Source: an uncultured Rhizobiaceae bacterium
GTDB lineage: Bacteria; Pseudomonadota; Alphaproteobacteria; Rhizobiales; Rhizobiaceae
Assembly: GCA_958296345.1 (NCBI GenBank)
Contig: CATQIJ010000007.1
Span: 60,608 to 124,607 of the forward strand
Direction of reading: 5' to 3'
Length of the DNA: 64,000 nucleotides
Numbering within the stretch: position 1 is the stretch's first letter; the number at the start of each line of letters is the position of its first letter. The position numbers and the translations under genes are program-made. This document shows, piece by piece, positions 1 to 11,479 of this stretch. The notes beneath the pieces were generated by a model that saw only the letters and a list, made by a program, of their open reading frames with translations, was not told the origin of the DNA and searched no databases.

Positions 1-198
1 CTTGAAAAGGAAGTGGCAAAATTCACTGCCAAGTTTGGTGTTGGCGAAGTGCCACGCCCCGAATATTGGTCCGGTTTTCGCTTAATGCCATTATCGATTG
101 AATTTTGGAATGATGGAAAATTTAGATTGCATGACCGCAAGCGTTTTGACCGAGATACGGTTGATGGGGCTTGGAATATGGTCAGGTTGTATCCTTAA
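1..198 (+). CDS. pdxH: Pyridoxamine 5'-phosphate oxidase, C-terminal end (partial)
   Basis: Only the last 65 residues are inside the window; the frame is open from base 1 and ends in TAA. The motif [14 protein letters not shown] followed by [12 protein letters not shown] and a terminal RLYP is the conserved C-terminal block of PdxH, the FMN enzyme that oxidises pyridoxamine or pyridoxine 5'-phosphate to pyridoxal 5'-phosphate in the cytoplasm. The Arg and His of this block contact the substrate phosphate in the family. The stop codon overlaps the stop of the convergent tldD gene by three bases, so there is no room for a separate terminator between them. Confidence 0.93.
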   Translation, partial: LEKEVAKFTAKFGVGEVPRPEYWSGFRLMPLSIEFWNDGKFRLHDRKRFDRDTVDGAWNMVRLYP

Positions 199-1607
199 AC
201 TCCAGTGCCTCCAACAGTCACCGCATTCATGCGTAGTGTTGGTTGTCCCACACCCACTGGCACGCTCTGTCCATTTTTGCCGCACATGCCGATACCCGTA
301 TCAAGTTCCATGTCATTACCAATCATCGCGATACGCTGCATGGCTTCTGGGCCGTTGCCAATTAGGTTTGCACCCTTGAGAGGGCGCCCAACTTTACCGT
401 TTTTAATTTCATAGGCCTCGGTGCAATCAAAAACAAACTTGCCGGAGGTTATATCCACTTGTCCGCCGCCAAATGAAACTGCATAGATACCGTCTTTAAC
501 GGATTCTAAAATTTCTTTTGGATCATGTTCACCAGATTTCATGTAAGTGTTCGTCATTCGAGGCATTGGTTGGTGAGCATAAGACTGACGACGACCATTG
601 CCTGTTGATTCAACTCCCATAAGACGCGCGTTTTGACGATCTTGCATATAACCAACTAAAATTCCGTCTTCGATAAGAACCGTATCGTTCGTTGGCGTGC
701 CTTCATCGTCAATGGATAACGATCCGCGTCTTCCATCAATGGTGCCATTGTCAACAACAGTAACACCTTTTGAAGCCACTTGCTTACCCATCAGTTCTGA
801 AAATGCAGATGTTTTCTTTCTGTTAAAATCACCTTCTAGACCATGACCAACCGCCTCATGCAGCATAACACCAGGCCAACCAGCACTCATAACAACATCA
901 AATGTACCAGCTGGTGCAGGGATGGCTTCTAGGTTTACGTTTGCTGATCGAATAGCTTCATTTACTGCGTATTGCCATTTATCTTTGGTTAGAAATTCAC
1001 CGTAGCTAGTGCGCCCACCAAAACCGTATGAGCCTGTTTCTTGACGATCTCCATCGCCAACGACGACGTTCACACCAATACGAACAAGTGGGCGAACATC
1101 GCGCACAAAGTGTCCATCTGGTCTGAGAATTTCTATAACTTGCCAATTAGCGCCTAGTGAAACAGTAACTTGGCGAACTTTATCTTCTGCATCGCGTGCA
1201 TAGGCGTCAATTTCTTCAAGCAGTTTTACTTTGTCTTCAAAAGTTGGCGCAAGGATCGGATTATCTTCTGAGTATAGATTACGGTTTGTACCACGAGGCC
1301 CGCTTGCATATGCCCCCCCTTTGCCAGATTGCACAGAGCGAACCGCATCACAGGCCCGTTTTAGACCAGCTTGAGACATATCACCAGAATGAGAATGGGC
1401 GGAGAGTTCACCTGAGACTGCGCGTAACCCAAAACCTTGCCGCGTATCAAAAGTACCTGTTTTTAATTTTCCATTATCAAAAACTAATCCTTCGCTCTCG
1501 CAATATTCAACGAAAAGCTCACCATCTTCTGCTTTACCAATTGAGTCTTTTAACATTTGCTCAATTTGGCTTTGTTCAATATCAAATTGTTCGAGAAGTG
1601 ATGTCAT
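195..1607 (-). CDS. tldD: Metalloprotease TldD
   Basis: A 470-residue protein of the TldD/PmbA (U62) family. The zinc-binding HExxxH is visible as [11 protein letters not shown] near residue 255, in the usual setting [15 protein letters not shown]. In the family TldD pairs with TldE/PmbA to form a cytoplasmic protease that degrades unfolded or modified peptides; the partner is not in this window. Length is normal for TldD. It lies upstream of the ialB-like gene and the cox operon, a gene order common in Rhizobiales, but is transcribed away from cox. Confidence 0.93.
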   Translation of the reverse strand: MTSLLEQFDIEQSQIEQMLKDSIGKAEDGELFVEYCESEGLVFDNGKLKTGTFDTRQGFGLRAVSGELSAHSHSGDMSQAGLKRACDAVRSVQSGKGGAYASGPRGTNRNLYSEDNPILAPTFEDKVKLLEEIDAYARDAEDKVRQVTVSLGANWQVIEILRPDGHFVRDVRPLVRIGVNVVVGDGDRQETGSYGFGGRTSYGEFLTKDKWQYAVNEAIRSANVNLEAIPAPAGTFDVVMSAGWPGVMLHEAVGHGLEGDFNRKKTSAFSELMGKQVASKGVTVVDNGTIDGRRGSLSIDDEGTPTNDTVLIEDGILVGYMQDRQNARLMGVESTGNGRRQSYAHQPMPRMTNTYMKSGEHDPKEILESVKDGIYAVSFGGGQVDITSGKFVFDCTEAYEIKNGKVGRPLKGANLIGNGPEAMQRIAMIGNDMELDTGIGMCGKNGQSVPVGVGQPTLRMNAVTVGGTGV

Positions 1608-1695
1608 GCAAATGCTCCAATAAAGAATGCTTCATCATGAGATAACACTTTTGGTTCAAAAACCAAGAGAGGATGTTAGATAAAGGTTTTAAGTC

Positions 1696-2205
1696 TTATG
1701 GAATTTTTACGTAGCCATCAGAAAAACCTGATAGATCAACTGGAATGCCAATACCTTCTTCTGGTGTTTGGAAAACAATGAAAGTTGCAGTCGTGCCTTT
1801 TTTCAGGTCTTCCAAAAGCTGACCTTCGAGAATAACCTCTGCATAACAGCCATCTTGGAAACAACGCACAAAATATGCACGCCCAATATCTTTACCGTCC
1901 ACGTTGAGACCAAGGCCATTTGGTAGAAGCACGCCCAATGGTGCTAAAACACGCATAATTTCTGATTTGCCGTCGGCAGTTCTCAAAATGACAACTGAAA
2001 GCCCAACTTCGGAACGATCCTGAGCAACAACATTCTGCATCAAGGCGCATTGTTCGCTTGAAGCACCTGGCGGTGTTTCACAAACCATAGACCAAGCACC
2101 ATGTGAAGATTTAACAGTGCCCTGTGCAAAAGCTGAACTCGTTGCAAAAGACCACAGGCCTGCAAATGCAGCCATGAGAACTAAAGATTTTTGAAATATG
2201 CGCAT
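1696..2205 (-). CDS. Invasion-associated locus B (IalB) family secreted protein
   Basis: A 169-residue protein with an N-terminal signal peptide (hydrophobic stretch to about residue 27, cleavage after SAFAQ likely). The mature part has the IalB-family pattern: GAWSMVCETPP near the start, two cysteine pairs, and a C-terminal stretch ending in a valine/glycine-rich segment. IalB proteins are periplasmic or outer-membrane-associated; the name comes from Bartonella but homologues occur in most Rhizobiales, including free-living ones, so no invasion role follows. It is divergent from coxB with about 400 bases between. Confidence 0.85.
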   Translation of the reverse strand: MRIFQKSLVLMAAFAGLWSFATSSAFAQGTVKSSHGAWSMVCETPPGASSEQCALMQNVVAQDRSEVGLSVVILRTADGKSEIMRVLAPLGVLLPNGLGLNVDGKDIGRAYFVRCFQDGCYAEVILEGQLLEDLKKGTTATFIVFQTPEEGIGIPVDLSGFSDGYVKIP

Positions 2206-2604
2206 CGTTGTGTCCGAATCAGTTATCTTACTTAAGTATTTATCACCGCTAAATGTTAATCAAAACCAACCAGCGAGCATATCTGTTGTTATTATGTGTT
2301 GTAAATCGTGAAACTATGGCAGATTTACGCTCTCAGATTTAAATATGACAAGTAATTAATGCATTATTGCCTTGGTGGTTATGCGTGCAAATATGCCGCA
2401 TAAATAAAGCGTCATTTTATTTGCGATTATTGAGACCATATGGTTTTAGTGTCTGAAATGGGGTTTACCGTGGAAAAATGACTTTTGAACACGATTTTGC
2501 GGATAAATCACAAAAATATATTGTGAAATGAATTATGGCGTGGTCAAAGGCATAAAAGCGGGATAAATCATCCCAAATGTCTATTAGACCCATACAGGAG
2601 AATA
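2206..2604. other. Gene-free spacer between ialB-like gene and cox operon
   Basis: About 400 bases without a credible reading frame. It must hold the divergent promoters for the ialB-like gene and for coxB-coxA. It is AT-rich. A good Shine-Dalgarno (AGGAG, 2596-2600) precedes the coxB start. I see no riboswitch or operator I can name. Confidence 0.6.
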
Positions 2605-3495
2605 ATGATGAGAGCGATTGCTTCTGTCATAGCAGGATTTGGAATTTTAATATTATCGGCAGTTGCTGCATTTGCACAACCCGTTGATGGTGGCTTATGG
2701 CACCAACCAGCAGGTTCGGATATGATGGCAAGCATTGAATGGTTTGATGCTTATACATTGTGGTTCATCGTGCCAATTACAATTTTTGTGATGATCTTGT
2801 TGTTGATTGTAATGGTAAAGTTTAATGCGAAAGCAAACCCTGAGCCTTCAAAAACAAGCCACAACACATTTATTGAAGTTGTTTGGACTGTAGTTCCAAT
2901 TGTTGTTCTGATCGCTATCGCTGTTCCTTCTTTTGAACTTTTGGATAATCAATTTGATCCAGGTGAAGAACCAACGGTAACTGTTAAGGCTGTAGGCCAG
3001 ACTTGGTACTGGGATTTTGAATATCAGGACGAAAGCGAAATTTCATTCTCTTCAAACATGCTTCAAGAAGAAGACCGTGCAGAAGCTGGTAAAGAAGACA
3101 AGCAAGCTTATCCGCGCCTTTTGGCGGTAGACAATGAACTTGTAGTACCTGTTGGCGAAACAATTCGTGTTCTTGTAACTGCTGATGCAGAAGGGGTTAT
3201 TCACAACTTCGCAATGCCAGCATTTGGCTTGAAAATGGATGCAATCCCTGGTCGTACTAACGAAACTTGGTTCAAGGCTAACAAAGAGGGCATTTACTAC
3301 GGACAGTGTTCAGAGCTTTGCGGCATCAATCACGCATTCATGCCAATCGGTATTCGCGTTGTTTCAAGAGCTCAATTTGATGCTTGGCAAACAGCCGCTG
3401 CTGACGATCTTGAAGCAGCAAATAACGAGCTAGTTGCTTCAACAGCAGACAGCAAAAATTTAAAACTCGCTGAAAACGCACAAAGCGCTCAATAA
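2605..3495 (+). CDS. coxB: Cytochrome c oxidase subunit II
   Basis: A 296-residue subunit II of the aa3-type oxidase. It has a signal peptide (to about residue 25), two transmembrane helices (about 50-75 and 93-115) and a periplasmic cupredoxin domain. The binuclear CuA site is intact: CSELCGINHAFMPI near residue 237 supplies two Cys, a His and a Met, with the upstream His in VIHNFAMPAFG. It takes electrons from cytochrome c. Two ATG codons stand in tandem (2605 and 2608) behind AGGAG; either could start. First gene of the cox operon, 39 bases before coxA. Confidence 0.97.
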   Translation: MMRAIASVIAGFGILILSAVAAFAQPVDGGLWHQPAGSDMMASIEWFDAYTLWFIVPITIFVMILLLIVMVKFNAKANPEPSKTSHNTFIEVVWTVVPIVVLIAIAVPSFELLDNQFDPGEEPTVTVKAVGQTWYWDFEYQDESEISFSSNMLQEEDRAEAGKEDKQAYPRLLAVDNELVVPVGETIRVLVTADAEGVIHNFAMPAFGLKMDAIPGRTNETWFKANKEGIYYGQCSELCGINHAFMPIGIRVVSRAQFDAWQTAAADDLEAANNELVASTADSKNLKLAENAQSAQ

Positions 3496-3516
3496 AGCGC
3501 GTTGTTACAGCACTAA

Positions 3517-5139
<1,623 letters not shown>

Positions 5140-5146
5140 ATCACAT

Positions 5147-5179
5147 GCAAGTCGCTGATAAAATTAGCGGCTTGCGATT
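5147..5179 (+). terminator. Stem-loop between coxA and ctaB
   Basis: GCAAGTCGCT (5147-5156) pairs with AGCGGCTTGC (5166-5175) across a 9-base loop with one G-U pair, followed by GATTTTG. It resembles a weak intrinsic terminator or attenuator between structural and assembly genes, and could also stabilise the coxBA message 3' end. Confidence 0.5.
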
Positions 5180-5195
5180 TTGTAAGGGTGCGTAA

Positions 5196-6122
5196 ATGAC
5201 CGTCGAAACAGTAAATAATGAAAATCAAACAGCTGGCATTACATCTGCAATGCCAGCTGATTTTTATCGTTTGCTAAAACCGCGGGTCATGTATCTGGTA
5301 ATATTTACAGCTTTTATTGGCATGTTAATGGCACCAGGCAGCATCAACCCATTTCTTGGGTTCGTTGCTATTTTATGTATCTCAATTGGTGCTGGCGCTT
5401 CTGGTGCATTAAACATGTGGTATGACGCTGACATTGATGCCGTTATGGACCGCACAGCAAAGCGCCCTATTCCTGATGGCAAGGTAGAAGCATCTCAAGC
5501 TTTTTCTTTTGGCATCTTCTTGTCGATATTCTCAGTAGTTGTGCTTGGCCTTTTAGTAAATTGGCTTTCTGCATTTTTGCTTGGCTTCACAATCTTCTTT
5601 TATGCAGTCATCTACACAATGTGGCTAAAACGCTCGACACCCCAAAACATTGTTATTGGTGGTGCAGCAGGTGCTTTCCCGCCAATGATCGGTTGGGCAG
5701 CAGTAACAGGTTCTGTAACAATTGAGAGCATTGTACTTTTTGCGATTATCTTCTTATGGACACCGCCGCATTTTTGGGCTTTAGCGCTTTGGCGTTTGCA
5801 AGACTACGACAATGCAGGCGTACCTATGATGCCAAATGCTAAGGGCGAAAAATCAACTCGCAATCAAATTTTTGCGTATTCTATACCGCTTGCTATTTCT
5901 GGTGTTCTACCAGCAATCATGGGGTTCGCTTCTATTTATTATGGTGTAGTTGCTGTGGGTTTGAATATCTACTTTGCTTACCTTGCTTATAAGGTTTGGA
6001 AAGACGGCACTTCTGAAAATAAATATGCACATGAGAAAAAGCTTTTTGGTTATTCAGTCTTTTATCTCTTCGTAATCTTCGCAGCTCTTGGCATCGATGC
6101 TGTGATTGAAAAGGTGCTATGA
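5196..6122 (+). CDS. ctaB: Protohaem IX farnesyltransferase (haem O synthase)
   Basis: A 308-residue UbiA-family prenyltransferase with about nine membrane helices. It attaches a farnesyl group to protohaem to make haem O, the precursor of haem A used by CoxA. The first Asp-rich motif is seen in [19 protein letters not shown], and the second near [16 protein letters not shown]. Length is normal. The stop TGA overlaps the ATG of the next small gene (ATGA at 6119-6122), indicating translational coupling. Confidence 0.95.
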   Translation: MTVETVNNENQTAGITSAMPADFYRLLKPRVMYLVIFTAFIGMLMAPGSINPFLGFVAILCISIGAGASGALNMWYDADIDAVMDRTAKRPIPDGKVEASQAFSFGIFLSIFSVVVLGLLVNWLSAFLLGFTIFFYAVIYTMWLKRSTPQNIVIGGAAGAFPPMIGWAAVTGSVTIESIVLFAIIFLWTPPHFWALALWRLQDYDNAGVPMMPNAKGEKSTRNQIFAYSIPLAISGVLPAIMGFASIYYGVVAVGLNIYFAYLAYKVWKDGTSENKYAHEKKLFGYSVFYLFVIFAALGIDAVIEKVL

Positions 6123-6295
6123 TTATGCGTGAAGCTGAATTTACAAATGAAACAGTTACTCTAACTGCTACACAAAAAAAGTCACGCCGCACTCGTAACG
6201 TCGCAATTGCATTTTGTCTGATTGCTTTCATCTTGATTATGTTCTTTGGGACAATGGCCAAAATGGCTTCAGTATTAGAAGCAAGTGGAGCATAA
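6119..6295 (+). CDS. CoxF-like small membrane protein of the cox operon
   Basis: A 58-residue reading frame between ctaB and ctaG. It begins with a basic cytoplasmic segment (QKKSRRTRN, residues 19-27) followed by a single hydrophobic helix (about residues 28-46). Small proteins of this shape, with the pattern QKxxRRxRxVAI then a helix, occupy the same place in other Rhizobiales cox operons and are often labelled CoxF or hypothetical; their function is not settled, and a role in oxidase assembly is inferred only from position. Start is ATG at 6119 (overlapping the ctaB stop) or the in-frame ATG at 6125. Confidence 0.75.
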   Translation: MIMREAEFTNETVTLTATQKKSRRTRNVAIAFCLIAFILIMFFGTMAKMASVLEASGA

Positions 6296-6304
6296 CTTTT
6301 TATC

Positions 6305-6973
6305 ATGAGCATGGTTGATACATCCATTACTAATACAAACAACGAGAAGAATAATTCTCGTATCGTTGTTATGTGCGTTTGTATGGTTTTAGCTATGGGC
6401 GGATTGGCATATGCTTCTGTTCCTTTGTATCAACTATTTTGTCAGGTAACAGGTTATGGTGGCACAACACAGCAAGTAGATGCAGAAGCAGCTGATGGCG
6501 TTGGCATAATTGACCGTGATATCAATGTTCGCTTTGATGCAAATACGGCTTCAGTTCTTAATTGGCAATTTGCTCCACAACAGCGTCAAGTCACCATCAA
6601 GATGGGTGAGAAGATGGTAATCAACTACGTTGCTAAAAATCTGTCTGATAAACCAATCGTAGGCATGGCAACTTTTAATGTAACCCCACAAGCAGCGGGT
6701 GTTTTCTTTAATAAGATTGAGTGTTTCTGTTTTACTGATACCTACATAAAACCAGGTGAAACACTGGATATGCCAGTTGTTTTTTATGTGGATCCAGAAA
6801 TGGACCAAGAAAAAGCATTGAAGGCGCTAAATACGATTACGCTTTCTTACACATTTTTCCAAAGTGAAACTTCAATAGAAGAAGCACTTGAAGAACGTGC
6901 AGAAGAAGCGGCTATCCAAGCTGAAATTAAAGCTGAAGAAGTCGCTGTTAAAATTGATAATGAGAAGATATAA
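6305..6973 (+). CDS. ctaG: Cytochrome c oxidase assembly protein CtaG/Cox11
   Basis: A 222-residue membrane-anchored copper chaperone that delivers copper to the CuB site of CoxA. One N-terminal transmembrane helix (about residues 20-42) is followed by the periplasmic Cox11 domain; the copper-binding CFCF is present in ECFCFTDTYIKPGE near residue 138. The C-terminal ~35 residues are glutamate-rich and helical, longer than in most homologues, which usually stop near residue 190-200. Operon member between the coxF-like gene and coxC. Confidence 0.94.
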   Translation: MSMVDTSITNTNNEKNNSRIVVMCVCMVLAMGGLAYASVPLYQLFCQVTGYGGTTQQVDAEAADGVGIIDRDINVRFDANTASVLNWQFAPQQRQVTIKMGEKMVINYVAKNLSDKPIVGMATFNVTPQAAGVFFNKIECFCFTDTYIKPGETLDMPVVFYVDPEMDQEKALKALNTITLSYTFFQSETSIEEALEERAEEAAIQAEIKAEEVAVKIDNEKI

Positions 6974-7016
6974 ACAATAAAAGTCCGTTTAACGGATTCG
7001 AATTCAGGAGTATAAA

Positions 7017-7898
7017 ATGGCTGACGGTCATAACGTAAACCACGATTATCACATCATAGATCCTAGCCCATGGCCTTTGTTTGGCTCAATTGGTGGATTG
7101 ATTACTGCAATCGGCGCAATTTCATGGATGCGCTCGCTATCAGAGGGTGAGTTTATTCTTGCGGGAATAGATTTTGCTGCTGCTGGCCCTTGGATATTTT
7201 ATATTGGTATCGCACTAGTTTTATATACTATGTATGCTTGGTGGGCTGATACTGTTAAAGAAGCGCATAATGGCGACCATACCAAAGTTGTATCGCTACA
7301 TTTACGCTATGGCATGTTATTGTTCATTGCTTCTGAGGTAATGTTCTTTGTTGCTTGGTTCTGGGCATTCTTTGATGCAAGCCTCTTTGCTGATGAAGTT
7401 GCTCAATATGCACGTGTAGAGCACACAGGTGGTCTTTGGCCGCCACAAGGTATTGAGGTTCTCGACCCTTGGCACTTACCGCTTTTCAATACAGTTATCC
7501 TATTACTATCAGGAACAACTGTAACTTGGGCGCACCATGCATTAATTGAGGATGATCGTAAGACACTTAAATGGATGTTGTTCATCACGGTAGCGCTTGG
7601 CATCTTCTTTAGTTATGTCCAAGGATATGAATACGCACACGCACCATTCACATTCTCAGAATCAATCTATGGCGCTACATTCTTCATGGCGACTGGCTTC
7701 CATGGTTTCCATGTATTAGTTGGAACTATCTTCCTTCTTGTTTGCCTAATCCGTGCGATGTCTGGTCACTTTACTCCAAAACAGCATTTTGGTTTTGAAG
7801 CAGCTGCTTGGTATTGGCATTTTGTGGACGTTGTTTGGTTGTTCCTATTCTGTACAGTCTATGTATGGGCAAGCGCAGGCGCAACAATCGCGCACTAG
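7017..7898 (+). CDS. coxC: Cytochrome c oxidase subunit III
   Basis: A 293-residue subunit III with seven predicted membrane helices. Recognisable blocks include [17 protein letters not shown] (with the conserved Glu), [19 protein letters not shown] at the C-terminus and the HHALIEDD segment. It stabilises the proton-pumping core and carries bound lipid in the family. RBS CAGGAG lies 8 bases ahead of ATG. A strong intrinsic terminator follows, closing the coxBA-ctaB-coxF-ctaG-coxC unit. Confidence 0.97.
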   Translation: MADGHNVNHDYHIIDPSPWPLFGSIGGLITAIGAISWMRSLSEGEFILAGIDFAAAGPWIFYIGIALVLYTMYAWWADTVKEAHNGDHTKVVSLHLRYGMLLFIASEVMFFVAWFWAFFDASLFADEVAQYARVEHTGGLWPPQGIEVLDPWHLPLFNTVILLLSGTTVTWAHHALIEDDRKTLKWMLFITVALGIFFSYVQGYEYAHAPFTFSESIYGATFFMATGFHGFHVLVGTIFLLVCLIRAMSGHFTPKQHFGFEAAAWYWHFVDVVWLFLFCTVYVWASAGATIAH

Positions 7899-7918
7899 TG
7901 ATGTGCACATAAATTCCT

Positions 7919-7947
7919 AAAAAGGCGGTCAAATTGGCCGCCTTTTT
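7919..7947 (+). terminator. Intrinsic terminator after coxC
   Basis: AAAAAGGCGG (7919-7928) and CCGCCTTTTT (7938-7947) form a perfect 10-bp stem with a 9-base loop, and the right arm ends in five T. Classic rho-independent terminator, placed 20 bases after the coxC stop. Confidence 0.88.
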
Positions 7948-7964
7948 CGTTTATAAGAGGACTC

Positions 7965-8312
7965 ATGGCACGTAGAAAAAAAATAGAAGATGAAGCTTTA
8001 TATTTAGCTCCCACACCTATGCAAGTTGGTTTGCGTGGTTGTTGCCCGCGATGCGGTGAAGGTAAGCTTTTTGTAAGCGTTTTAAAGCCCGGCAAGTCAT
8101 GCATGAATTGTGAGCTTGATTTTGAATTTATTGATTCAGGTGATGGGCCAGCTGTTTTCGTTATTTTAATCATCGGTTTCTTTGTCACCGCTCTAGCTAT
8201 GACCCTGCAAACTTCTTACGCGCCACCAATCTGGGTGCACATGCTTTTGTGGATACGGCTAATTAGTATTCTTTCAATTTGCCAAAGGTATTATGATTGC
8301 TCTTCAATATAA
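7965..8312 (+). CDS. DUF983 family protein with frameshifted C-terminus
   Basis: As it stands the frame gives 115 residues. Residues 1-100 match the DUF983 pattern: a cysteine-rich knuckle (CCPRCGEGKLF and CMNCELDF) and two membrane helices around AVFVILIIGFFVTALAM and WVHMLLWIRLISILS. After about base 8270 the expected C-terminus (KGIMIALQYKTKAEQG) is found in the next frame, ending at 8355, one base before the SURF1 start. So a small deletion has shifted the frame and replaced about 20 residues. DUF983 function is unknown; it commonly sits between coxC and SURF1 in alphaproteobacteria. Confidence 0.8.
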   Translation: MARRKKIEDEALYLAPTPMQVGLRGCCPRCGEGKLFVSVLKPGKSCMNCELDFEFIDSGDGPAVFVILIIGFFVTALAMTLQTSYAPPIWVHMLLWIRLISILSICQRYYDCSSI

Positions 8313-8356
8313 AACAAAAGCAGAGCAGGGTGCTCTTGATAAATCGGATACATAAA

Positions 8357-9085
8357 ATGCGCCTATCTAATATTATTGTTCTTGTTTTTATGGTCGTAGC
8401 AATTGTGATCTTATGTAGTTTGGGGTCATGGCAGGTAAAGCGTCTTTATTGGAAAGAGGCACTCATTGCCAAAGTTGAGCAGCGTACTTCTCTTGCGCCA
8501 ATGGAAATTGGTAATTTTTTTGACCGTCAGATGGTTGAAGATAACTGGCCGTATAGTCCAATCACAGCTCAAGGGGTATATGATCATTCAAAGGAAGCAT
8601 ATTTTTTCACGACAAGTAAGACGGGTCAATCAGGCTGGAATGTTCATACGCCGATGCTGTTGAATAATGGTAAATACCTTATAGTCAATCGTGGTTTCGT
8701 TCCGTACAATATGAGAGAGCCAGAGAAACGCTTGGAAGGCCAAGTGACAGGCGAGCAATCGATAACAGGTTTTGTAAGAGTCCCAGAAAAAGTAAAACCA
8801 AATGATTTCTTCCCCGATAACATTCCCGCAAAGCGCGAACTTTATTGGCGTGATTATGATTTGTTTGTCGATCTAATGGGAAAAGAAGAGGGACGGGACT
8901 TTGTAGCGTTTTTTGTCGATGTAAATGATGCGCCAATTCCAGGGGGCTGGCCAAAGGGTGGAACAACTATTATTTCTTTCCCAAATAGTCATTTGCAGTA
9001 CGCTGTAACATGGTATGGTTTAGCGCTTGCCCTTCTTGGGGTTGGTGGTTTCTTTCTTTATTCACGTAGGCAAAAGCATGACTGA
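8357..9085 (+). CDS. SURF1 family cytochrome oxidase biogenesis protein
   Basis: A 242-residue SURF1/Shy1 protein that helps insert haem a into CoxA. Two membrane helices flank a periplasmic domain: one near residues 5-25 ahead of [16 protein letters not shown], and one near the end ([19 protein letters not shown]). The family pattern GxWQxxRxxWK and NRGFVP are present. I place the start at ATG 8357, which follows directly on the conserved end of the DUF983 frame; an earlier in-frame TTG at 8297 lies inside DUF983 coding. The last 8 bases overlap ispH. Confidence 0.93.
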   Translation: MRLSNIIVLVFMVVAIVILCSLGSWQVKRLYWKEALIAKVEQRTSLAPMEIGNFFDRQMVEDNWPYSPITAQGVYDHSKEAYFFTTSKTGQSGWNVHTPMLLNNGKYLIVNRGFVPYNMREPEKRLEGQVTGEQSITGFVRVPEKVKPNDFFPDNIPAKRELYWRDYDLFVDLMGKEEGRDFVAFFVDVNDAPIPGGWPKGGTTIISFPNSHLQYAVTWYGLALALLGVGGFFLYSRRQKHD

Positions 9086-10076
9086 TACAAAACAAAAATT
9101 GGAACTAAGGCTTTGTGGTCCACGAGGGTTTTGTGCAGGTGTGGATAGGGCTATCCAAATGGTAGTACTCGCACTTAAAAAATACGGTGCTCCTGTTTAT
9201 GTTCGCCATGAGATTGTTCATAATCGATATGTCGTTGAGGGACTTGAACAGCAAGGCGCAATATTTGTTAAAGAGCTGGATGAAATTCCGCCAACAGATC
9301 AACCAGTAATTTTTTCTGCACATGGTGTTCCAAGGTCTGTTCCTGAAAATGCTGAGAAGTTAAATCTACATTATCTTGATGCTACTTGCCCGCTTGTTTC
9401 TAAAGTGCATAAGCAGGCTATCAGACATATCAGGCAAGGACATCATGTGCTTTTAATTGGCCATGCAGGACACCCAGAGGTTATTGGAACCATGGGGCAA
9501 GTTGATGCATCAGAAATGACCTTGATAGAAGACGTATTACAAGCACAAACTTATGAGCCAAGAGATGCAGATGCACTGGGATTTGTTACACAAACCACTT
9601 TGTCTGTTGATGATACTGCTGAGGTAATCAACGCTTTGACAAAGCGCTTCCCAAACCTTCAGGCGCCAGCGGCAGAATCCATTTGTTATGCAACAACTAA
9701 CCGCCAGGAAGTTGTAAAATTAGCTGCCAAAGGTGCGGATTATTTCTTGATTGTTGGTGCGCCAAATTCATCAAATTCAAAGCGCTTAGTCGAAGTTGCA
9801 ACAAGAGCAGGAGCTAAGAGTTCTGTTTTGGTACAAAAAGCTGCCGACATTCCATGGAATGAAATTAAAAACGCTAAGGCTGTAGGACTTTCTGCTGGAG
9901 CATCTGCACCAGAAATTTTAGTCAATGAAATTATAGAAGCATTTCGGGAGCGGTTTGATATGTCTTTAAACCTTGTTGAAACTGTCAAAGAAGATGAAGA
10001 GTTTTTAGTCGCGCGTGATTTGCGCGATACAGAACTAACATCTCAGGACATGGCTTTTGTAAATGGTGTTGAATAA
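9078..10076 (+). CDS. ispH: 4-hydroxy-3-methylbut-2-enyl diphosphate reductase
   Basis: A 332-residue IspH (LytB), last enzyme of the MEP isoprenoid pathway; it reduces HMBPP to IPP and DMAPP. The three cluster cysteines are visible in [16 protein letters not shown] and [10 protein letters not shown]. Other signatures: [31 protein letters not shown] and the substrate-binding SSNSKR. Start taken at ATG 9078 ([12 protein letters not shown]), which overlaps the SURF1 stop; the longer frame would run into SURF1 coding. Two bases separate it from thrB. Confidence 0.97.
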   Translation: MTDTKQKLELRLCGPRGFCAGVDRAIQMVVLALKKYGAPVYVRHEIVHNRYVVEGLEQQGAIFVKELDEIPPTDQPVIFSAHGVPRSVPENAEKLNLHYLDATCPLVSKVHKQAIRHIRQGHHVLLIGHAGHPEVIGTMGQVDASEMTLIEDVLQAQTYEPRDADALGFVTQTTLSVDDTAEVINALTKRFPNLQAPAAESICYATTNRQEVVKLAAKGADYFLIVGAPNSSNSKRLVEVATRAGAKSSVLVQKAADIPWNEIKNAKAVGLSAGASAPEILVNEIIEAFRERFDMSLNLVETVKEDEEFLVARDLRDTELTSQDMAFVNGVE

Positions 10077-10078
10077 GC

Positions 10079-11044
10079 ATGGCAGTTTATACAGAAATCC
10101 CAGACGCAGAGCTGATTGAATATCTAAAGCAGTATAATATTGGCGAACTGCATTCTCTAAAAGGAATTGCAGAAGGCGTAGAGAATTCAAACTACTTGTT
10201 ATCAACAGACGCAGGGCTACATATTCTGACACTCTATGAAAAGCGAGTTAATGTTGATGACCTCCCGTTTTTTTTGGGTCTCATGGAGCATCTTGCAAAA
10301 AATGGACTTGAGTGTCCTCAACCCATCGCATTGAAAACTGGAGAGCAACTCTCAACGCTTGCTGGTCGTCCTTCGGCTATTATTAGCTATTTGGATGGTA
10401 ATTCAGTACGTCGCCCAACAACATCGCATTGCCGCCAACTGGGTGAGGCTCTTGTGCAGATGCATACCGCAGGTGAGGGGTTTGAAATAGAACGCCCCAA
10501 TGCACTAACAGTTGAAAATTGGCGCCCACTCTTTGAGATGTCAGGCAAAGGCTCTGATGCGGTAGCAAGCGGACTTTCAAAGCTTATTGAAGATGAACTA
10601 ACTTACCTAGAAGCCAATTGGCCTAAGGGACTGCAAACAGGCGTCATTCACGCAGATTTATTTCCTGATAATGTATTTTTCCTCAAGGACAAATTGTCAG
10701 GTATTATAGACTTCTATTTTGCCTGCAATGATGTGCTTGCCTATGACATTGCTATTTGTATCAATGCTTGGTGTTTTGAAGCTGACCATTCATTTAATGT
10801 CACCAAGGCTCAAGCTATGCTCAAAGGATATAACTCTGTGCGCCAAATGACTGAAAATGAAATTCAAGCTTTACCTATTTTATGTCGTGGCTCTTCGCTG
10901 CGTTTCTTGTTGACTAGATTATATGATTGGTTGAACGTTCCTGAAGGTGCAATGGTAACACCTAAGAACCCAGCTGAATATATTGCAAAACTAAAATTCC
11001 ATCAGTCTGTGAAAAAAGCGTCAGAATATGGAGCATCTGCTTAA
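10079..11044 (+). CDS. thrB: Homoserine kinase (ThrB, APH-fold type)
   Basis: A 321-residue homoserine kinase of the aminoglycoside-phosphotransferase fold used by alphaproteobacteria and pseudomonads, not the GHMP type of E. coli. It phosphorylates L-homoserine for threonine synthesis; thrC lies 7 kb downstream. Motifs: [10 protein letters not shown] (nucleotide loop), [14 protein letters not shown] (catalytic HxDxxxxN) and [12 protein letters not shown] (metal-binding DF). The stop overlaps the rnhA start as TAATG, so rnhA is likely coupled. Confidence 0.94.
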   Translation: MAVYTEIPDAELIEYLKQYNIGELHSLKGIAEGVENSNYLLSTDAGLHILTLYEKRVNVDDLPFFLGLMEHLAKNGLECPQPIALKTGEQLSTLAGRPSAIISYLDGNSVRRPTTSHCRQLGEALVQMHTAGEGFEIERPNALTVENWRPLFEMSGKGSDAVASGLSKLIEDELTYLEANWPKGLQTGVIHADLFPDNVFFLKDKLSGIIDFYFACNDVLAYDIAICINAWCFEADHSFNVTKAQAMLKGYNSVRQMTENEIQALPILCRGSSLRFLLTRLYDWLNVPEGAMVTPKNPAEYIAKLKFHQSVKKASEYGASA

Positions 11045-11478
11045 TGAGTACGGTAGAGATTTGGACAGACGGTGCTTGTTCTGGAAACCCTGGCCCTGGG
11101 GGGTGGGGTGCGCTTCTTCGTTACGGCGAAAAAGAAAAAGAACTCTTTGGTGGTAAAGCAGATACAACAAACAACCAAATGGAATTAATGGCAGCGATCG
11201 AAGCGCTTAATGCTTTGAAGAAACCCTGTACTGTTGAGCTAACGACAGATAGCCAATATGTGAAAGGTGGCATGACTGGTTGGATTTTTGGTTGGAAGAA
11301 AAATGGCTGGAAAACAGCTAATAAAAAACCAGTAAAGAATGTTGAGCTTTGGCAAGCCCTAGATGATGCAGTATCGCGTCACAAAGTAAACTGGCATTGG
11401 ATCAAAGGTCACGCGGGTCACGCGGAAAATGAAAAGGCGGACGAACTCGCCCGCCTTGGCATGGAAGACTATAAGTAG
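11044..11478 (+). CDS. rnhA: Ribonuclease HI
   Basis: A 144-residue RNase HI that cuts RNA in RNA-DNA hybrids. The catalytic carboxylates are in place: Asp in [12 protein letters not shown], Glu in [12 protein letters not shown], Asp in [10 protein letters not shown] and Asp in NEKADELAR, with the loop His in KGHAGH. The thrB-rnhA order is common in alphaproteobacteria. It ends one base before the stop of the convergent peroxiredoxin gene. Confidence 0.96.
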   Translation: MSTVEIWTDGACSGNPGPGGWGALLRYGEKEKELFGGKADTTNNQMELMAAIEALNALKKPCTVELTTDSQYVKGGMTGWIFGWKKNGWKTANKKPVKNVELWQALDDAVSRHKVNWHWIKGHAGHAENEKADELARLGMEDYK

Positions 11479-11479
11479 C

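Noticed and set aside
1196..1645. 149-residue plus-strand frame inside tldD
   Set aside because: Antisense shadow of the TldD coding sequence; composition is that of a reverse reading.
6980..7000. Short palindrome before coxC (TCCGTTTAACGGA)
   Set aside because: Stem has almost no loop and no T-run; more likely chance than a terminator or operator.
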